The notes: a model not told the origin generated them from the sequence alone. A stretch of DNA of 64,000 nt from Pseudomonadota bacterium (GCA_027486675.1 JAIXOQ010000007.1:1-64000), one strand, 5' to 3'. Positions 35,729-45,629 are shown, counted from the stretch's first letter. A program made the numbers and translations.

Positions 35729-37360
35729 CTAACGAACACCTTCGCGCTGTGTTTTTTCCAAGTAATAGTCAAAGTTTCCGGGATAGGACGTCATACGACC
35801 TCGATCCACTTCAAAGACACGATTTGCCACCTGCCGTAAAAAATGACGATCGTGGCTTACGATCACTACAGTTCCATCAAAGGCCCGGAGTTGTTCCAGG
35901 AGGACCTCGCGCGACCGAATGTCTAAGTGGTTAGTCGGCTCGTCTAAGATCAAGCAGTTGACTGGAGTTGCGAGGATCGACGCAAGCACTACCCTACTTT
36001 TTTCACCCCCAGATAAAACACTGATCTTTTTATGAACGTCATCCCCACTAAAGAGGAATGCTCCAAGTAAACTCCGCACAAATCCGATTGTGGCCTCTGG
36101 AATCCGGGCTGCAATCTCATCAAAGATAGTGCGCTTTGGATCAAGGACATCAAGCGCACTTTGACTAAAGTACCCTACACGCACACTTGGACCAACAACA
36201 CACTGCCCGGTAGATGGATTCACTGCTCCAGCCATAATCTTAAGAAGAGTTGATTTTCCGGCACCGTTCACACCAACGACAGCCACTTTCTCTAGGCGCT
36301 GGACCTGGCCGCTGAGATCCTTAAAGACAAGTTTTTCTTCCCCGTCTTCCATCGGATAAACCTTGGAAAGACCGGAGAACTTAACCACCTCAACTCCACT
36401 CCTGGGAGGGGTCGGGAACTCAAATTGAATAGCCTTCTCATCTACGGGAATCTCAATCCGTTCAATTTTTTCAAGCTTCTTTACCCGGGACTGAACTTGA
36501 GCCGCATGGGAGGCACGCGCAGCGAAGCGAGCAATAAACTCTTCTTCCTTCTGAAGCATGTCTTGCTGCTTTTTATGCGCCGACAACAACTGAGTCTTAC
36601 GAATTTCTCTTTCGCGTTCATAAAAATCGTAATTGCCGCTGTAAGTCGTAATTGCTTTATTGGCTACTTCGACGATTCGGTTGACAACCCGATTCATGAA
36701 CTCGCGATCGTGACTCGTCATCACAAGAGCACCCTTATAATTCATGAGCCACTTTTCAAGCCACACGATCGATTCTAAGTCTAAGTGGTTGGTTGGTTCG
36801 TCCATCAGCAAGACATCGGGCTTGAGCGCAAGAATCTTCGCAAGCTCAATACGCATTTTCCAACCACCACTGAACATCTCAACGCCCCGAGAGAGGTCTG
36901 ACATTGAAAAGCCAAGGCCCAACATGATTTCTTCGACACGTGAATCTAGGCTGTATCCTTCGCGCGCCTCAAATTCCAATTGAAGCTCGCCGTAAAGCTC
37001 AACGACCTTCATCATTTCATTATCATCTAAAGCGCCGCTCTCTAGGCGGGCCTCACACTCTTTAATCAATCGGGCGACTTCTGAAATGCGGCCAACCCCT
37101 GCAAGGACTTCCTCTCTTGCCGTGCGACCGCTCATGTCAGCAATGTCTTGCGAGAAATAGCCAATCACGACCTTTTCTCCGAACGTAACCTGACCCCCGT
37201 CAGGAGACTCCTGTCCCGTGATGATTTTAAAAACTGTGGTCTTCCCCGCTCCGTTGGGACCTACCAGTCCTATACGATCGCCAGGACGAACTTGAAAGCT
37301 TGCGCCCGAATAGAGAATCTGTTGTCCATAGTTTTTGGACACATTGGTAAAGTGGATCAT
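35729..37360 (-). CDS. ABC-F family ATPase (ribosome-associated)
   Basis: A 543-residue protein with two ABC ATPase domains and no membrane segments. Walker A motifs are GPNGAGKTT (about 35) and GVNGAGKST (about 350); signatures are FSGGWKMRI and LSGGEKSRV; both Walker B sites read LLMDEPTNHLDL / LILDEPTNHLDI. The linker between them (about 230-310) is Lys/Glu-rich as in ABC-F proteins that bind the ribosomal E site and rescue stalled ribosomes. Length matches EttA/YbiT-type members. Convergent with the vWA lipoprotein, 2 bp between stops. Confidence 0.92.
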   Translation of the reverse strand: MIHFTNVSKNYGQQILYSGASFQVRPGDRIGLVGPNGAGKTTVFKIITGQESPDGGQVTFGEKVVIGYFSQDIADMSGRTAREEVLAGVGRISEVARLIKECEARLESGALDDNEMMKVVELYGELQLEFEAREGYSLDSRVEEIMLGLGFSMSDLSRGVEMFSGGWKMRIELAKILALKPDVLLMDEPTNHLDLESIVWLEKWLMNYKGALVMTSHDREFMNRVVNRIVEVANKAITTYSGNYDFYEREREIRKTQLLSAHKKQQDMLQKEEEFIARFAARASHAAQVQSRVKKLEKIERIEIPVDEKAIQFEFPTPPRSGVEVVKFSGLSKVYPMEDGEEKLVFKDLSGQVQRLEKVAVVGVNGAGKSTLLKIMAGAVNPSTGQCVVGPSVRVGYFSQSALDVLDPKRTIFDEIAARIPEATIGFVRSLLGAFLFSGDDVHKKISVLSGGEKSRVVLASILATPVNCLILDEPTNHLDIRSREVLLEQLRAFDGTVVIVSHDRHFLRQVANRVFEVDRGRMTSYPGNFDYYLEKTQREGVR

Positions 37361-37374
37361 GATTTTGGATTATG

Positions 37375-37402
37375 GTAGCTTGCGGAAGCTTCTTCCGGCT
37401 AC
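37375..37402 (-). terminator. Stem-loop after the barrel protein gene
   Basis: GTAGC...GCTAC with inner CGGAAG-CTT-CTTCCG forms a GC-rich stem with a small bulge, just past the stop at 37416. No T run follows, so it may be a transcript-end stabiliser rather than a true terminator. Confidence 0.4.
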
Positions 37403-37415
37403 AGCTGACTCTCTA

Positions 37416-38726
37416 TTACTGCCACCTGCATTCTTTATTGAAGCTGTCTAAATTCAACCCGGTTAGGGTCACTCCAAAGGAAAAACGCAGAGAACCCCCG
37501 GCCTGACCCCCCAAAAATGCGGTCTTGAAGGGGTTAGAAAAATCCGGGGCGGCTGGATAGGTGAGGCTTCCTTTCTGGTAACCATAAGACACACCAGCAT
37601 TGATTCGGATGGGGCGAAGGATCTGGTACCCACAATCCACGCTAGCGGAATAGGATTCATAGCCTGAGAAAGAAAGAACTGTAAAGGCCGAGGCCCGAGC
37701 ATTGATCACTGCACGACTCTTATCAAACATCCAAAAGAACCTGAGGGCTGCATAGACGTAAGCTAGACGCTCAGAAGTATTTCCCCTGGCATTCGGCAGC
37801 AAGAGGTCTTTCGTGTTCTGACCCAGCGTACCTCTCATCTCAATCTGACGATTATCGTTCGTGCGAAAGGGATATAAGGTGTATGCCACGCCACCGGACT
37901 GGTAGCGATCTTGACTGTAGTTTGAACCTGGATTTGAGTCTGAACTGCGGATGACGGCGACACTCCACCGTTTCGCCACCGAGTAGATCGCCTTCGCTGA
38001 AAATCCCTTTGTAAAATTGGAGGCCTCAATCTGCCCACCTGTACCCGATGGGTAGCTGGACTCTGCATAGCCCGCATGGATCTCTCCGACCAAACGCAAC
38101 TTGGGTTTCGAATAATTCAGAAGCACTTGCCCATTTCCAAAGGCACTACTAGTACGAGTGCTTGGGGCAGTGGCTGTGGCGGGCCGACCCGCGGAGTAGG
38201 TCTGCCCAGAAAGTGATGTACCTATGTAGAAAGGCCCCTCGGAAAATTTCTTCTTGCTGCTGCCTTGCCGATCCTCAGAAAAAGTCATTTTATGCACTTG
38301 CGTGATGCCCCCAGAGGCATCTGCCTGAGCACGCTCCTTGGGAGGAAAATGAATCACAACCCCTTGATCGATGTATGGAAACAACCAACTCTTGGCCGCA
38401 TTCGGGTCGGTCATATTCGCGCTCAGAGTCGGATCCATTACGAAGGGTCCAACAGAGATCACATCCGTCGTACGAGAACGGAAACTTAAAACAATCCTTC
38501 GATCGCCGTTAGAAAGAGGCTGGTCAGTGAGAGTGAGGATTATAGTGGCGCTCGCCTCTGATTCGGCTTGGGGAATCAACTTCTTCCCCGAAAAATAAAG
38601 AGGCACAAGGCTCATGCAGGGCATAGGAAATGAGGTGAGCCTGCACTCGATATAAAGGGTGGGACCAGCAGGATCTGGGACAGGCTGGGCCCAAACGAAA
38701 ACAGAGAACAAGAACCCCACCCACAT
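37416..38726 (-). CDS. Exported protein with C-terminal beta-barrel-like region
   Basis: A 436-residue protein with a short signal peptide ending VWA. Residues 20-150 form a soluble beta-rich region; from about 170 the chain is a run of amphipathic strands with Gly, Tyr and Ser turns (for example VGEIHAGYAESSYPSGTGGQIEASNFTKGF region and GGSLRFSFGVTL) typical of an outer-membrane barrel. No family recognised. Separate from its neighbours. Confidence 0.6.
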   Translation of the reverse strand: MWVGFLFSVFVWAQPVPDPAGPTLYIECRLTSFPMPCMSLVPLYFSGKKLIPQAESEASATIILTLTDQPLSNGDRRIVLSFRSRTTDVISVGPFVMDPTLSANMTDPNAAKSWLFPYIDQGVVIHFPPKERAQADASGGITQVHKMTFSEDRQGSSKKKFSEGPFYIGTSLSGQTYSAGRPATATAPSTRTSSAFGNGQVLLNYSKPKLRLVGEIHAGYAESSYPSGTGGQIEASNFTKGFSAKAIYSVAKRWSVAVIRSSDSNPGSNYSQDRYQSGGVAYTLYPFRTNDNRQIEMRGTLGQNTKDLLLPNARGNTSERLAYVYAALRFFWMFDKSRAVINARASAFTVLSFSGYESYSASVDCGYQILRPIRINAGVSYGYQKGSLTYPAAPDFSNPFKTAFLGGQAGGSLRFSFGVTLTGLNLDSFNKECRWQ

Positions 38727-38763
38727 GCGCCAGATGTTTACTGACTTGTGCCGAAAATGGCAA

Positions 38764-38799
38764 TAAAAAACCCTGATGCGGCTTGAGCCACACCAGGGT
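38764..38799 (-). terminator. Rho-independent terminator
   Basis: On the minus strand, CCCTGGTGTGGC-TCAA-GCCGCATCAGGG forms a 12-bp stem (two wobble pairs) followed by six T. It lies 28 bp past the HTH-like gene stop at 38827 and ends the pyrimidine operon transcript. Confidence 0.88.
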
Positions 38800-38826
38800 A
38801 AAAAAGTCTAAAAAATCTCTTTAAAG

Positions 38827-39240
38827 CTAGTTCCGAACACTCCAGCGGGAGCGATCCAGCTTATTGAACAGATCCTTCTTGTGACGAGCAAGCGCCACAT
38901 AGATTGCAGTCTGAGGACTCTTGCCACCAACGCGTACGCCACGATCGGACAGCCCTGACATGATTTCACCCACGGTCATTGGTCCACGTTGGTCCTTCAT
39001 CAATTCTACAATCTTGCTGTGCAGACCACCGCGGATGCGTTGTCTCTTGCCAGTAGCACCTGCGAATTTCTGAGAGGAAGCAAGAACGCCGGAAGTCATT
39101 CCGGATTTCTTTCCAAGAAGAGTCATAACTGCAATGCGTTGTTGTTCAAGTGTTGAGATCTTCTGACGTGCATTCCCAATTTCTTTTTCAATAGTTTTGA
39201 GATTTGCGAGCAGTGACTTACGTGAGAATAGTTCTTTCAT
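38827..39240 (-). CDS. Small protein with HARE-HTH-like winged-helix C-terminus
   Basis: From the ATG at 39240, 137 residues. The N-terminal third is a predicted coiled coil (LLANLKTIEKEIGNARQKISTLEQQRIAV); the C-terminal 70 residues (IVELMKDQRGPMTVGEIMSGL, GGKSPQTAIYVALARHKKDLFNKLDRSRWSV) match the pattern of HARE-HTH/winged-helix domains. A longer form from TTG at 39279 is possible. Likely nucleic-acid binding; the partner is unknown. A terminator follows, so it is the last gene of the pyr-mrp transcript if transcription reads through. Confidence 0.6.
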   Translation of the reverse strand: MKELFSRKSLLANLKTIEKEIGNARQKISTLEQQRIAVMTLLGKKSGMTSGVLASSQKFAGATGKRQRIRGGLHSKIVELMKDQRGPMTVGEIMSGLSDRGVRVGGKSPQTAIYVALARHKKDLFNKLDRSRWSVRN

Positions 39241-39295
39241 AGTTGGGATAACTTTCGACGTACTCACGATTTTAGTCAAACGCTATTTTTAGCTC

Positions 39296-39766
39296 CTAGC
39301 GATCATCATCACTGTTTTCTTCTTGTAAAGACTCCTGAATCAACCACTCAATGAGCTGATGACTCTTCGTCTGAAGAGCTAAAGTAGCCATCAACGAAGA
39401 GTTTTTTAGGATATAGCTAATTGCAGCAAAGCCCGGCTGCCCTACCGTCAGCTCGAGACCTTGAAGAGTTTCTCTGCCAAAACGGGACTCAAGCTCATCC
39501 GTGTCGGCAAGCTCAAGGCCATCAAGTGCAGAATCAACATCCGCACGGCTAATGGATTCAATATCAATGATCAAGACGCCTGTCCCGAGCCGAGCTGCTT
39601 GATCTAGGAAGCCCTGCAAGTCGTCGATGGTCTCCGCACTGCAGAATACCTCGGGAATCGCATGGTGATGATCAAGGACCCCCTGAAACACCTCTAAACC
39701 AAGCCCAGCTGCATGATTCATTGTTGCGCGAAGGGTTGGATTTAAGTCGTCTAGGAAAAGAGTCAT
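39296..39766 (-). CDS. Hypothetical acidic protein downstream of mrp
   Basis: From the ATG at 39766, 156 residues; AAGG lies 8 nt upstream. The product is acidic, with a Leu-rich alternating pattern (VLIIDIESISRADVDSALDGLELADTDEL) and an Asp-rich C-terminus (ENSDDDR). No family recognised. It starts 73 bp after the mrp stop on the same strand and may be cotranscribed. Confidence 0.6.
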   Translation of the reverse strand: MTLFLDDLNPTLRATMNHAAGLGLEVFQGVLDHHHAIPEVFCSAETIDDLQGFLDQAARLGTGVLIIDIESISRADVDSALDGLELADTDELESRFGRETLQGLELTVGQPGFAAISYILKNSSLMATLALQTKSHQLIEWLIQESLQEENSDDDR

Positions 39767-39838
39767 AAGAGCAACCTTACCGAACTTGTCTGGAAACCTC
39801 ACGCAGAGCGCGAAGATAAACCATTAGCGTTTTTTACC

Positions 39839-40942
39839 TTAATGAAAGGCGCCAATTTCTAGAGTTGAGGCTTCACTAGACGCATTGAGAATAGCAACTT
39901 CACGAGCAACCTCCCTGGCGAGCTTACGAAACTCGTGTGCAGCGTCGTGATTCAAATCCTGAACCACAATAGGTCGCCCCGAATCTCCGCCTTCGCGGAT
40001 AGCAGGAAGGAGCGGCATCTGGGCCAAAAGTCGAGTTGAGAACTTCTTAGATAGAAGATCACCGCCCCCTTCCCCAAAGATTCTGTAAATTTTGCCGTCA
40101 TCGCCTTTGAAGAAAGACATGTTCTCTACCACGCCAAGAACAGGAACCTTGACCTTATCCCACATGTTGAAAGCCTTTCGAACATCTTGGAGAGAGATTT
40201 CTTGCGGTGTTGTCACAAGAACAGTTCCCGTCAAAGGAAGCATCTGCGCAAGAGACAACTGCACATCGCCGGTCCCCGGAGGAAGGTCGATGATCAAGTA
40301 GTCGAGATCGCCCCACTCCACACGCGTGCAGAACTGATTGAGAATATTGTGAAGCATAGGGCCACGCCAAATCACCGGTTGATCTCCCTGAGTGAGGAAG
40401 CCCATCGACATGACCTTCACGCCATGGCTTGTGGGAGGAATGAAAACCTCTCCCTTTTCAGGATGAACCGTAAGTTTTGGATTTTCCGTGACACCCATCA
40501 TAGTTGGAATGTTGGGCCCATAAATATCGGCATCTAAAAGACCAACGCGTGCGCCATCTAAGGCAAGAGAGGTGGCTAAATTAACAGATACAGTGCTCTT
40601 ACCTACTCCGCCTTTACCGCTGGAAACAGCGATAATGTGCTGAACTCCGGGCAGTCCTTTTGCTGTTGTTGAGAGACGATTTTTTACTTCTGCGTCCATC
40701 GTGACTTCGACCGACTCAATGCCAGGAACGGTCATCGCTGCGGCTGCAGCCTGCGACTTGAGGAGGTCCTTTACGGGACAGGCAGGTGTTGTGAGTACCA
40801 CACGAAATGTAGCCTGACCGCTCGAGTGAACCTGCAAGTCACGGATCATTCCAAGGGTGACGAGATCTTTTTTTAAGTCGGGATCTTGGACCGTTCTTAA
40901 TGCATTTAAAACCAACTCGATTTTTGTTGTGCCGCTCGACAT
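39839..40942 (-). CDS. mrp: Mrp/ApbC P-loop ATPase, lacking the CxxC motif
   Basis: A 367-residue Mrp/NBP35-family protein, normally an iron-sulfur cluster carrier. Residues 1-90 form the MIP18/DUF59-type domain (TTPACPVKD), and the ATPase starts with SGKGGVGKST at 108-117; LIIDLPPGTGDVQLS and VVTTPQEISLQDVRKA follow. Where E. coli ApbC has ICSNCG after ENMS, this protein has FFKGDDGKIYRIFG, so both cluster-binding cysteines are missing. Either it binds a cluster otherwise, or it works without one. It follows pyrE by 21 bp on the same strand, which is unusual for this gene. Confidence 0.9.
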   Translation of the reverse strand: MSSGTTKIELVLNALRTVQDPDLKKDLVTLGMIRDLQVHSSGQATFRVVLTTPACPVKDLLKSQAAAAAMTVPGIESVEVTMDAEVKNRLSTTAKGLPGVQHIIAVSSGKGGVGKSTVSVNLATSLALDGARVGLLDADIYGPNIPTMMGVTENPKLTVHPEKGEVFIPPTSHGVKVMSMGFLTQGDQPVIWRGPMLHNILNQFCTRVEWGDLDYLIIDLPPGTGDVQLSLAQMLPLTGTVLVTTPQEISLQDVRKAFNMWDKVKVPVLGVVENMSFFKGDDGKIYRIFGEGGGDLLSKKFSTRLLAQMPLLPAIREGGDSGRPIVVQDLNHDAAHEFRKLAREVAREVAILNASSEASTLEIGAFH

Positions 40943-40963
40943 ATATTTATTTCCTCAACTTCT

Positions 40964-41638
40964 CTATTTTCTCTTAAAGCCTGCACCTGGTGTGCGAGGC
41001 AGATGGTGTTCTGGAATCACGGGGTTGATGCAGCGGTCTTCGAGTTCCGTCTCCCACTGCGCATACAAATCTGGATTCTTCTGGATCACTGCCTTGACAG
41101 AAGGTTCTTCTAAAAAGTCCTTGAACTCTAGGAGCGCACTGAAAGGAGCTCTTTCGTCTTCAAACTTGTTATAAATAAATTTCGGGAAATAAGTCATCAG
41201 CGCCTGAACATGTGGTACCTGAAACCCCTCTGCCTTCAGTGACTTCACCACTTCGAGTGAACTACCGCCGGTAGAGATCATATCCTCCACCAGCAGGACT
41301 CTAGATTTTGGGTCGAGTCCACCTTCAACACGAGCCTGTTTGCCATGCGCCTTAGCTTGCGGACGCACATAACCCAGTGGCAGGTTCATATCACTTGCAA
41401 CCCAGGTAGCGTACGGAATGCCTCCTGTTGCAACCCCGACAACCGCATCCACTTTACCCTGAAACGTCATGCACTTCTCGACGAGGGCCTGAACAACTGG
41501 CTTACGAAAACGGGGCGAACCCAACAATTGCCGATGGTCGCAGTAGACGGGGGACATCATGCCGCTCGACCAACGAAATTTCGCATAATCCTCAAAAAGA
41601 ATGATTTTAGATTCAATATAGATTTGGGTGAGTTTCAT
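40964..41638 (-). CDS. pyrE: Orotate phosphoribosyltransferase
   Basis: A 224-residue type I PRPP-dependent enzyme joining orotate to PRPP to give orotidine 5'-phosphate. The PRPP-binding motif VLLVEDMISTGGS is at about residues 115-127; the substrate segment YVRPQAKAHGKQ precedes it. GAGAGGC lies before the ATG. It follows pyrF by 39 bp. Complete. Confidence 0.95.
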   Translation of the reverse strand: MKLTQIYIESKIILFEDYAKFRWSSGMMSPVYCDHRQLLGSPRFRKPVVQALVEKCMTFQGKVDAVVGVATGGIPYATWVASDMNLPLGYVRPQAKAHGKQARVEGGLDPKSRVLLVEDMISTGGSSLEVVKSLKAEGFQVPHVQALMTYFPKFIYNKFEDERAPFSALLEFKDFLEEPSVKAVIQKNPDLYAQWETELEDRCINPVIPEHHLPRTPGAGFKRK

Positions 41639-41677
41639 GCTGCCTCTCTAACTTCCATTCATTTTTTATTCAGAATT

Positions 41678-42376
41678 TTACTCGGACAAACTCGCCAGCA
41701 AATCCTGTTTCGCACGACCTGCTTCACGCCCGGTCAGAGACCGCCCCATCACGATCCAGTCCGCACCTAAAAGAAAGGCTTCAACTGGTGTCTGCACACG
41801 CACTTGATCTCCGGGAGCGTCACTCGCCAAGCGGATTCCAGGAACGATCCACTTCGCGTCTGGAAACCTTGAAGCTAGCACGGGGAGCTCCTGAGCGGAA
41901 CAAACGAAGGTTCCTATCCCAGCCTTCAATGCGCCCTCGATCCATCGAGATATGAGATCCGTTGTGGTTTCCTTCGATCCCTGCCAATCCGAGTACTCGG
42001 TGTCAGAGAATGAAGTGAGGACACTCACTCCGACCCAATTCCACCCGGCTTGCTCCTGTATTCGCGCCTCCTCCATTTGTTTCATCGCCTTAGGCCCTGA
42101 ACTCAAATGAAAGGTGACCCAATCGGCAGGAAATGAAGCCAAACTAAATGTCGCACCCACAAGAGTGTTTGGGATGTCATAAAGCTTGAGGTCTAAAAAA
42201 ACTTTTGAACCCCCCGCCTGTATAACCCGAGCGAGTTCCTGAACTCGGTCTCTTCCGTTGGCATAGAAAAACTCGTACCCAAGCTTGATGCCACCTAAAT
42301 CGGGCAGAAAGGACTCACTCCAAGCTTGAACCAAAGGAACAGAAGCCGAGTCCGCAGCAAACAGGACCTGTTTCAT
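41678..42376 (-). CDS. pyrF: Orotidine 5'-phosphate decarboxylase
   Basis: A 232-residue enzyme forming UMP from orotidine 5'-phosphate. The catalytic DLKLYDIPNT (Asp-x-Lys-x-x-Asp) is at about residues 61-70, and the phosphate-binding IVPGIRL and GADWIVMGRSLT are present near 175 and 213. The frame runs on to 42553, but those 59 codons would lie inside carB; the ATG at 42376 gives the normal N-terminus. 31 bp after carB. Confidence 0.93.
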   Translation of the reverse strand: MKQVLFAADSASVPLVQAWSESFLPDLGGIKLGYEFFYANGRDRVQELARVIQAGGSKVFLDLKLYDIPNTLVGATFSLASFPADWVTFHLSSGPKAMKQMEEARIQEQAGWNWVGVSVLTSFSDTEYSDWQGSKETTTDLISRWIEGALKAGIGTFVCSAQELPVLASRFPDAKWIVPGIRLASDAPGDQVRVQTPVEAFLLGADWIVMGRSLTGREAGRAKQDLLASLSE

Positions 42377-42407
42377 TCGCTGTGCAGGATTTTTCGCCTG
42401 TTTAGGA

Positions 42408-45400
42408 CTAGTCAAAATTCTTCTCCTGCCCAAGCGCAAGTGTCGCCATCCCACTTCCTTCAAGAGCCTGAACAAAGGCTCGTGCAGTATCGAGCGAAGT
42501 AAAACAAGGAATACCTCGGTCCACACAGATTCTACGCATCTTCGCGCCATCACTTTGCGTGCGTTGATCTTTACTCATCGTATTCACAACGACCGAAACA
42601 CTTTCCCCACGAATCAATTCGAGCAGGGCATCGTCATCATCCGTGATCTTCTTCACTTCACCCACTCGGTAACTTTGGCCTCTTAAATAGGAAGCCGTTC
42701 CTGGAGTTGCGACTACATGAAATCCCAAGCGAGACAATACTTTGACCAACTGAAGTGCCTCAGGCTTGTCCCGGTCTGAGACTGTAAGCAAAACACGACC
42801 GTAAGGAGTGAGCTTCGTGCCCGAGGCTTGGAGAGCCTTAGCGAGTGCTCGAGTGTACGAGCGATCGACACCCATCACTTCACCCGTCGACTTCATCTCC
42901 GGACTGAGTGAAATCTCTACACCTTTTAGTTTTCGGAAACTAAAAACGGGAGCCTTAACTGCAACAGCCGTGGGCGCTTTCATCAGTCCATGCTGAAATC
43001 CTTGCGACTTCAATGAGTGTCCCAACAAAACGCGTGCTGCGACTTGAGCAATAGGTACACCCGAAATTTTGCTTAAAAATGGCAGAGTGCGTGAAGCCCG
43101 AGGATTGACTTCAAGCACCGTGATTCGTCCATTTTGAGAAACAAACTGAAAATTAACAGGCCCTACAAGCTTAAGCGCGTGCGTCAGCTTGACAGCAATG
43201 TCGACCACTTGGTCACATTCACTCTTGGTCATGCGCTGCGGCGGGATTACGGCCATAGAGTCTCCACTGTGAACCCCTGCCTTCTCGATGTGTTCCATGA
43301 TTCCTGGAATCAAGCAGTCCACCCCATCAGAAACCAGATCCACTTCAGACTCCTGACCAAATAGGAACTGATCCATATAGAGATCTAGACCTTTTGCCTG
43401 AGACAAGAGCCGAGTTAACGCACCATCGAGTTCCTCTGCATCCCACGCAATCTCCATTGCGCGACCACCCAGGACAAACGACGGACGCAAGATCACAGGG
43501 TATTGAAGCTTGGCTGCAAGGAGCTTGGCTTCTTCCACTGTTTTAAATTTCGCTCCCAGTGGACGTGGTACTCCTGCACGTTCGCACGCGGCCTCAAATA
43601 AAGAGCGATCTTCCGCCATCTCAATCGACGTCCACGACGCACCGAGAATCTTCACACCATTCTTCGTGAGGGGTTCCGCCAGATTAAGTGCAGTTTGTCC
43701 ACCAAACTGAACAAAGACACCTAGAAGTTCACCTTGGGATTCCTCATTCTGAATAACACTCATCACATCTTCAAGATGCAGGGGTTCAAAGTAGAGGCGA
43801 TCCGAACAACTGTAGTCCGTTGATACCGTTTCCGGATTATTATTGATTACGATTGCTTCAATGCCCTCCTGCCGAAGAGCCTGCACGACATGCACGGTGG
43901 AGTAATCGAACTCGACACCTTGGCCGATTCGAATTGGGCCGGAACCTAGGATGATGGCTTTCCTGTGATTCGTAGGGATAGATTCGTTTTGTTCACCTAT
44001 GGTTGAATAGAAATAACCCGTCGTTGTCTTAAACTCGCCCGCACAGGTATCCACCATGCGGTAAGTTTGAGAGAGCTGAAGCTGTTGACACCTTTTCTTT
44101 AACGCATCCAAGCTCTCGCCCGACACAGAAGCGATCGTCGTGATGGAAATACCCATATTTCTGAGCCGCCTGAGCTCATGATCTGGGACCTCACGTCTCT
44201 CCCGAATGCTCTCCATCCGCCCCACCGAGTCTGCAATTGGAGCTAAAAAGAATGTATTTATCCTCGTGATCGCTGCGACCCGATCAATCGTGTAGCCACG
44301 GCGGAAGCTTTCAGCGATATAGAAGAGCCTATCCTCTTCAGGAACTTCCAATTTCCTAGAAAGCTCACTTTCAGACACTGCCGAAAGCGGATCGTACAAA
44401 CTCCGCACGGCGTAGCTAGGAAGCTCTAAAGAACGCACAGCTTTATGCAATGCTTCAAGGTAAGTACGCCCAAGAGCCATCACTTCACCGGTCGCCTTCA
44501 TCTGTGTCGAAAGCTTACGTTCCGCGGTCGGAAATTTATCAAATGGAAAACGCGGAATCTTAAGTGCCACGTAATCTAAGGCTGGCTCAAAGTACGCAAC
44601 CGTTTTGCCGGTCACTTCGTTCATGACCTCATGAAGTTCATATCCAAGCGCTAGCTGCGTTGAAACTCGCGCGATCGGATAGCCCGTCGCTTTTGAAGCA
44701 AGGGCGCTCGAGCGCGAGACCCTGGGATTAACCTCAATCAGAAAATAGTCATCACTATTGGGATCCACAGCAAACTGCACATTGCAGCCACCCTGAACAC
44801 CCAAGGCATCAACAATTTTAAAGCAGGATTGCCTCAGCCGTTGATGCAAAGTGTCTGTCAATGTTTGTGCCGGAGCTATCACGATGCTATCGCCTGTGTG
44901 CACACCAACAGGATCAAAGTTCTCCATGTTGCACACGATGATGGCTGCACCGGCCTTGTCGCGAATCACTTCGTATTCAATTTCTTTGTATCCATACAAA
45001 GATTTTTCGATGAGGCACTGCCCTATTTCACTGAGCTTCAAAGCGCCGTTTACGATCTCTGTCAGTTCCGAAGCATCTGCTGCAATTCCACCACCTGTCC
45101 CGCCCAGGGTAAATGCTGGTCGCACCACGACTGGGTACTGGAGTGATTCTGCAATAGCGAGTGCTTGCTCGAGAGTTGTACAGCTCTTCCCAGGGATTGC
45201 GGGCTCTCCCACTTCAAAGAGAAGCTTCTGAAATTCGTCGCGATCCTCCGCTCGACGAATCGTCCTTAACGAGGTGCCTAAGAATTCAATCCCGAGCTTT
45301 TCTGCTTCTCCAGATTCTGCAAGCTCAACGGCCAGATTGAGCGCGGTTTGCCCACCTAAGGTTGGCAAGAGCGAATCGGGCATTTCGCGGTAAGCGACCT

Positions 45401-45629
45401 TCAGCAAAGACTCTAGATTGAGCGGTTCGAAGTAGACTCGATCCGCAAGATTGGGGTCGGTCATGATGGTGGCTGGGTTTGGATTGATGAGGATGACTTC
45501 GTGACCTAAAGCTTTCAGTGTCTGAATCGCTTGAGTCCCAGAATAGTCAAACTCGGCACCCTGCCCGATAATGATGGGGCCGCTTCCAATGACTAAGATC
45601 CTTCTGCGGTCAGTTTTTTTAAACTGCAC
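42408..45629 (-). CDS. carB: Carbamoyl-phosphate synthase large subunit
   Basis: A 1073-residue protein with the full duplicated structure: two ATP-grasp halves beginning RILVIGSGPIIIGQGAEFDYSG and KAIILGSGPIRIGQGVEFDYS (about residue 560), then a C-terminal MGS-like allosteric domain (about 935-1073) for regulation by UMP and ornithine. It makes carbamoyl phosphate from bicarbonate, two ATP and ammonia channelled from CarA. The start overlaps carA by 11 nt. Confidence 0.97.
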   Translation of the reverse strand: MQFKKTDRRRILVIGSGPIIIGQGAEFDYSGTQAIQTLKALGHEVILINPNPATIMTDPNLADRVYFEPLNLESLLKVAYREMPDSLLPTLGGQTALNLAVELAESGEAEKLGIEFLGTSLRTIRRAEDRDEFQKLLFEVGEPAIPGKSCTTLEQALAIAESLQYPVVVRPAFTLGGTGGGIAADASELTEIVNGALKLSEIGQCLIEKSLYGYKEIEYEVIRDKAGAAIIVCNMENFDPVGVHTGDSIVIAPAQTLTDTLHQRLRQSCFKIVDALGVQGGCNVQFAVDPNSDDYFLIEVNPRVSRSSALASKATGYPIARVSTQLALGYELHEVMNEVTGKTVAYFEPALDYVALKIPRFPFDKFPTAERKLSTQMKATGEVMALGRTYLEALHKAVRSLELPSYAVRSLYDPLSAVSESELSRKLEVPEEDRLFYIAESFRRGYTIDRVAAITRINTFFLAPIADSVGRMESIRERREVPDHELRRLRNMGISITTIASVSGESLDALKKRCQQLQLSQTYRMVDTCAGEFKTTTGYFYSTIGEQNESIPTNHRKAIILGSGPIRIGQGVEFDYSTVHVVQALRQEGIEAIVINNNPETVSTDYSCSDRLYFEPLHLEDVMSVIQNEESQGELLGVFVQFGGQTALNLAEPLTKNGVKILGASWTSIEMAEDRSLFEAACERAGVPRPLGAKFKTVEEAKLLAAKLQYPVILRPSFVLGGRAMEIAWDAEELDGALTRLLSQAKGLDLYMDQFLFGQESEVDLVSDGVDCLIPGIMEHIEKAGVHSGDSMAVIPPQRMTKSECDQVVDIAVKLTHALKLVGPVNFQFVSQNGRITVLEVNPRASRTLPFLSKISGVPIAQVAARVLLGHSLKSQGFQHGLMKAPTAVAVKAPVFSFRKLKGVEISLSPEMKSTGEVMGVDRSYTRALAKALQASGTKLTPYGRVLLTVSDRDKPEALQLVKVLSRLGFHVVATPGTASYLRGQSYRVGEVKKITDDDDALLELIRGESVSVVVNTMSKDQRTQSDGAKMRRICVDRGIPCFTSLDTARAFVQALEGSGMATLALGQEKNFD

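Noticed and set aside
42377-42553. 59-codon N-terminal extension of PyrF
   Set aside because: It overlaps the carB 3' end and is absent from PyrF proteins; ATG at 42376 gives the normal length.
44851-45231. Plus-strand frame of 126 codons inside carB
   Set aside because: It lies fully inside a conserved carB frame and has no independent support.
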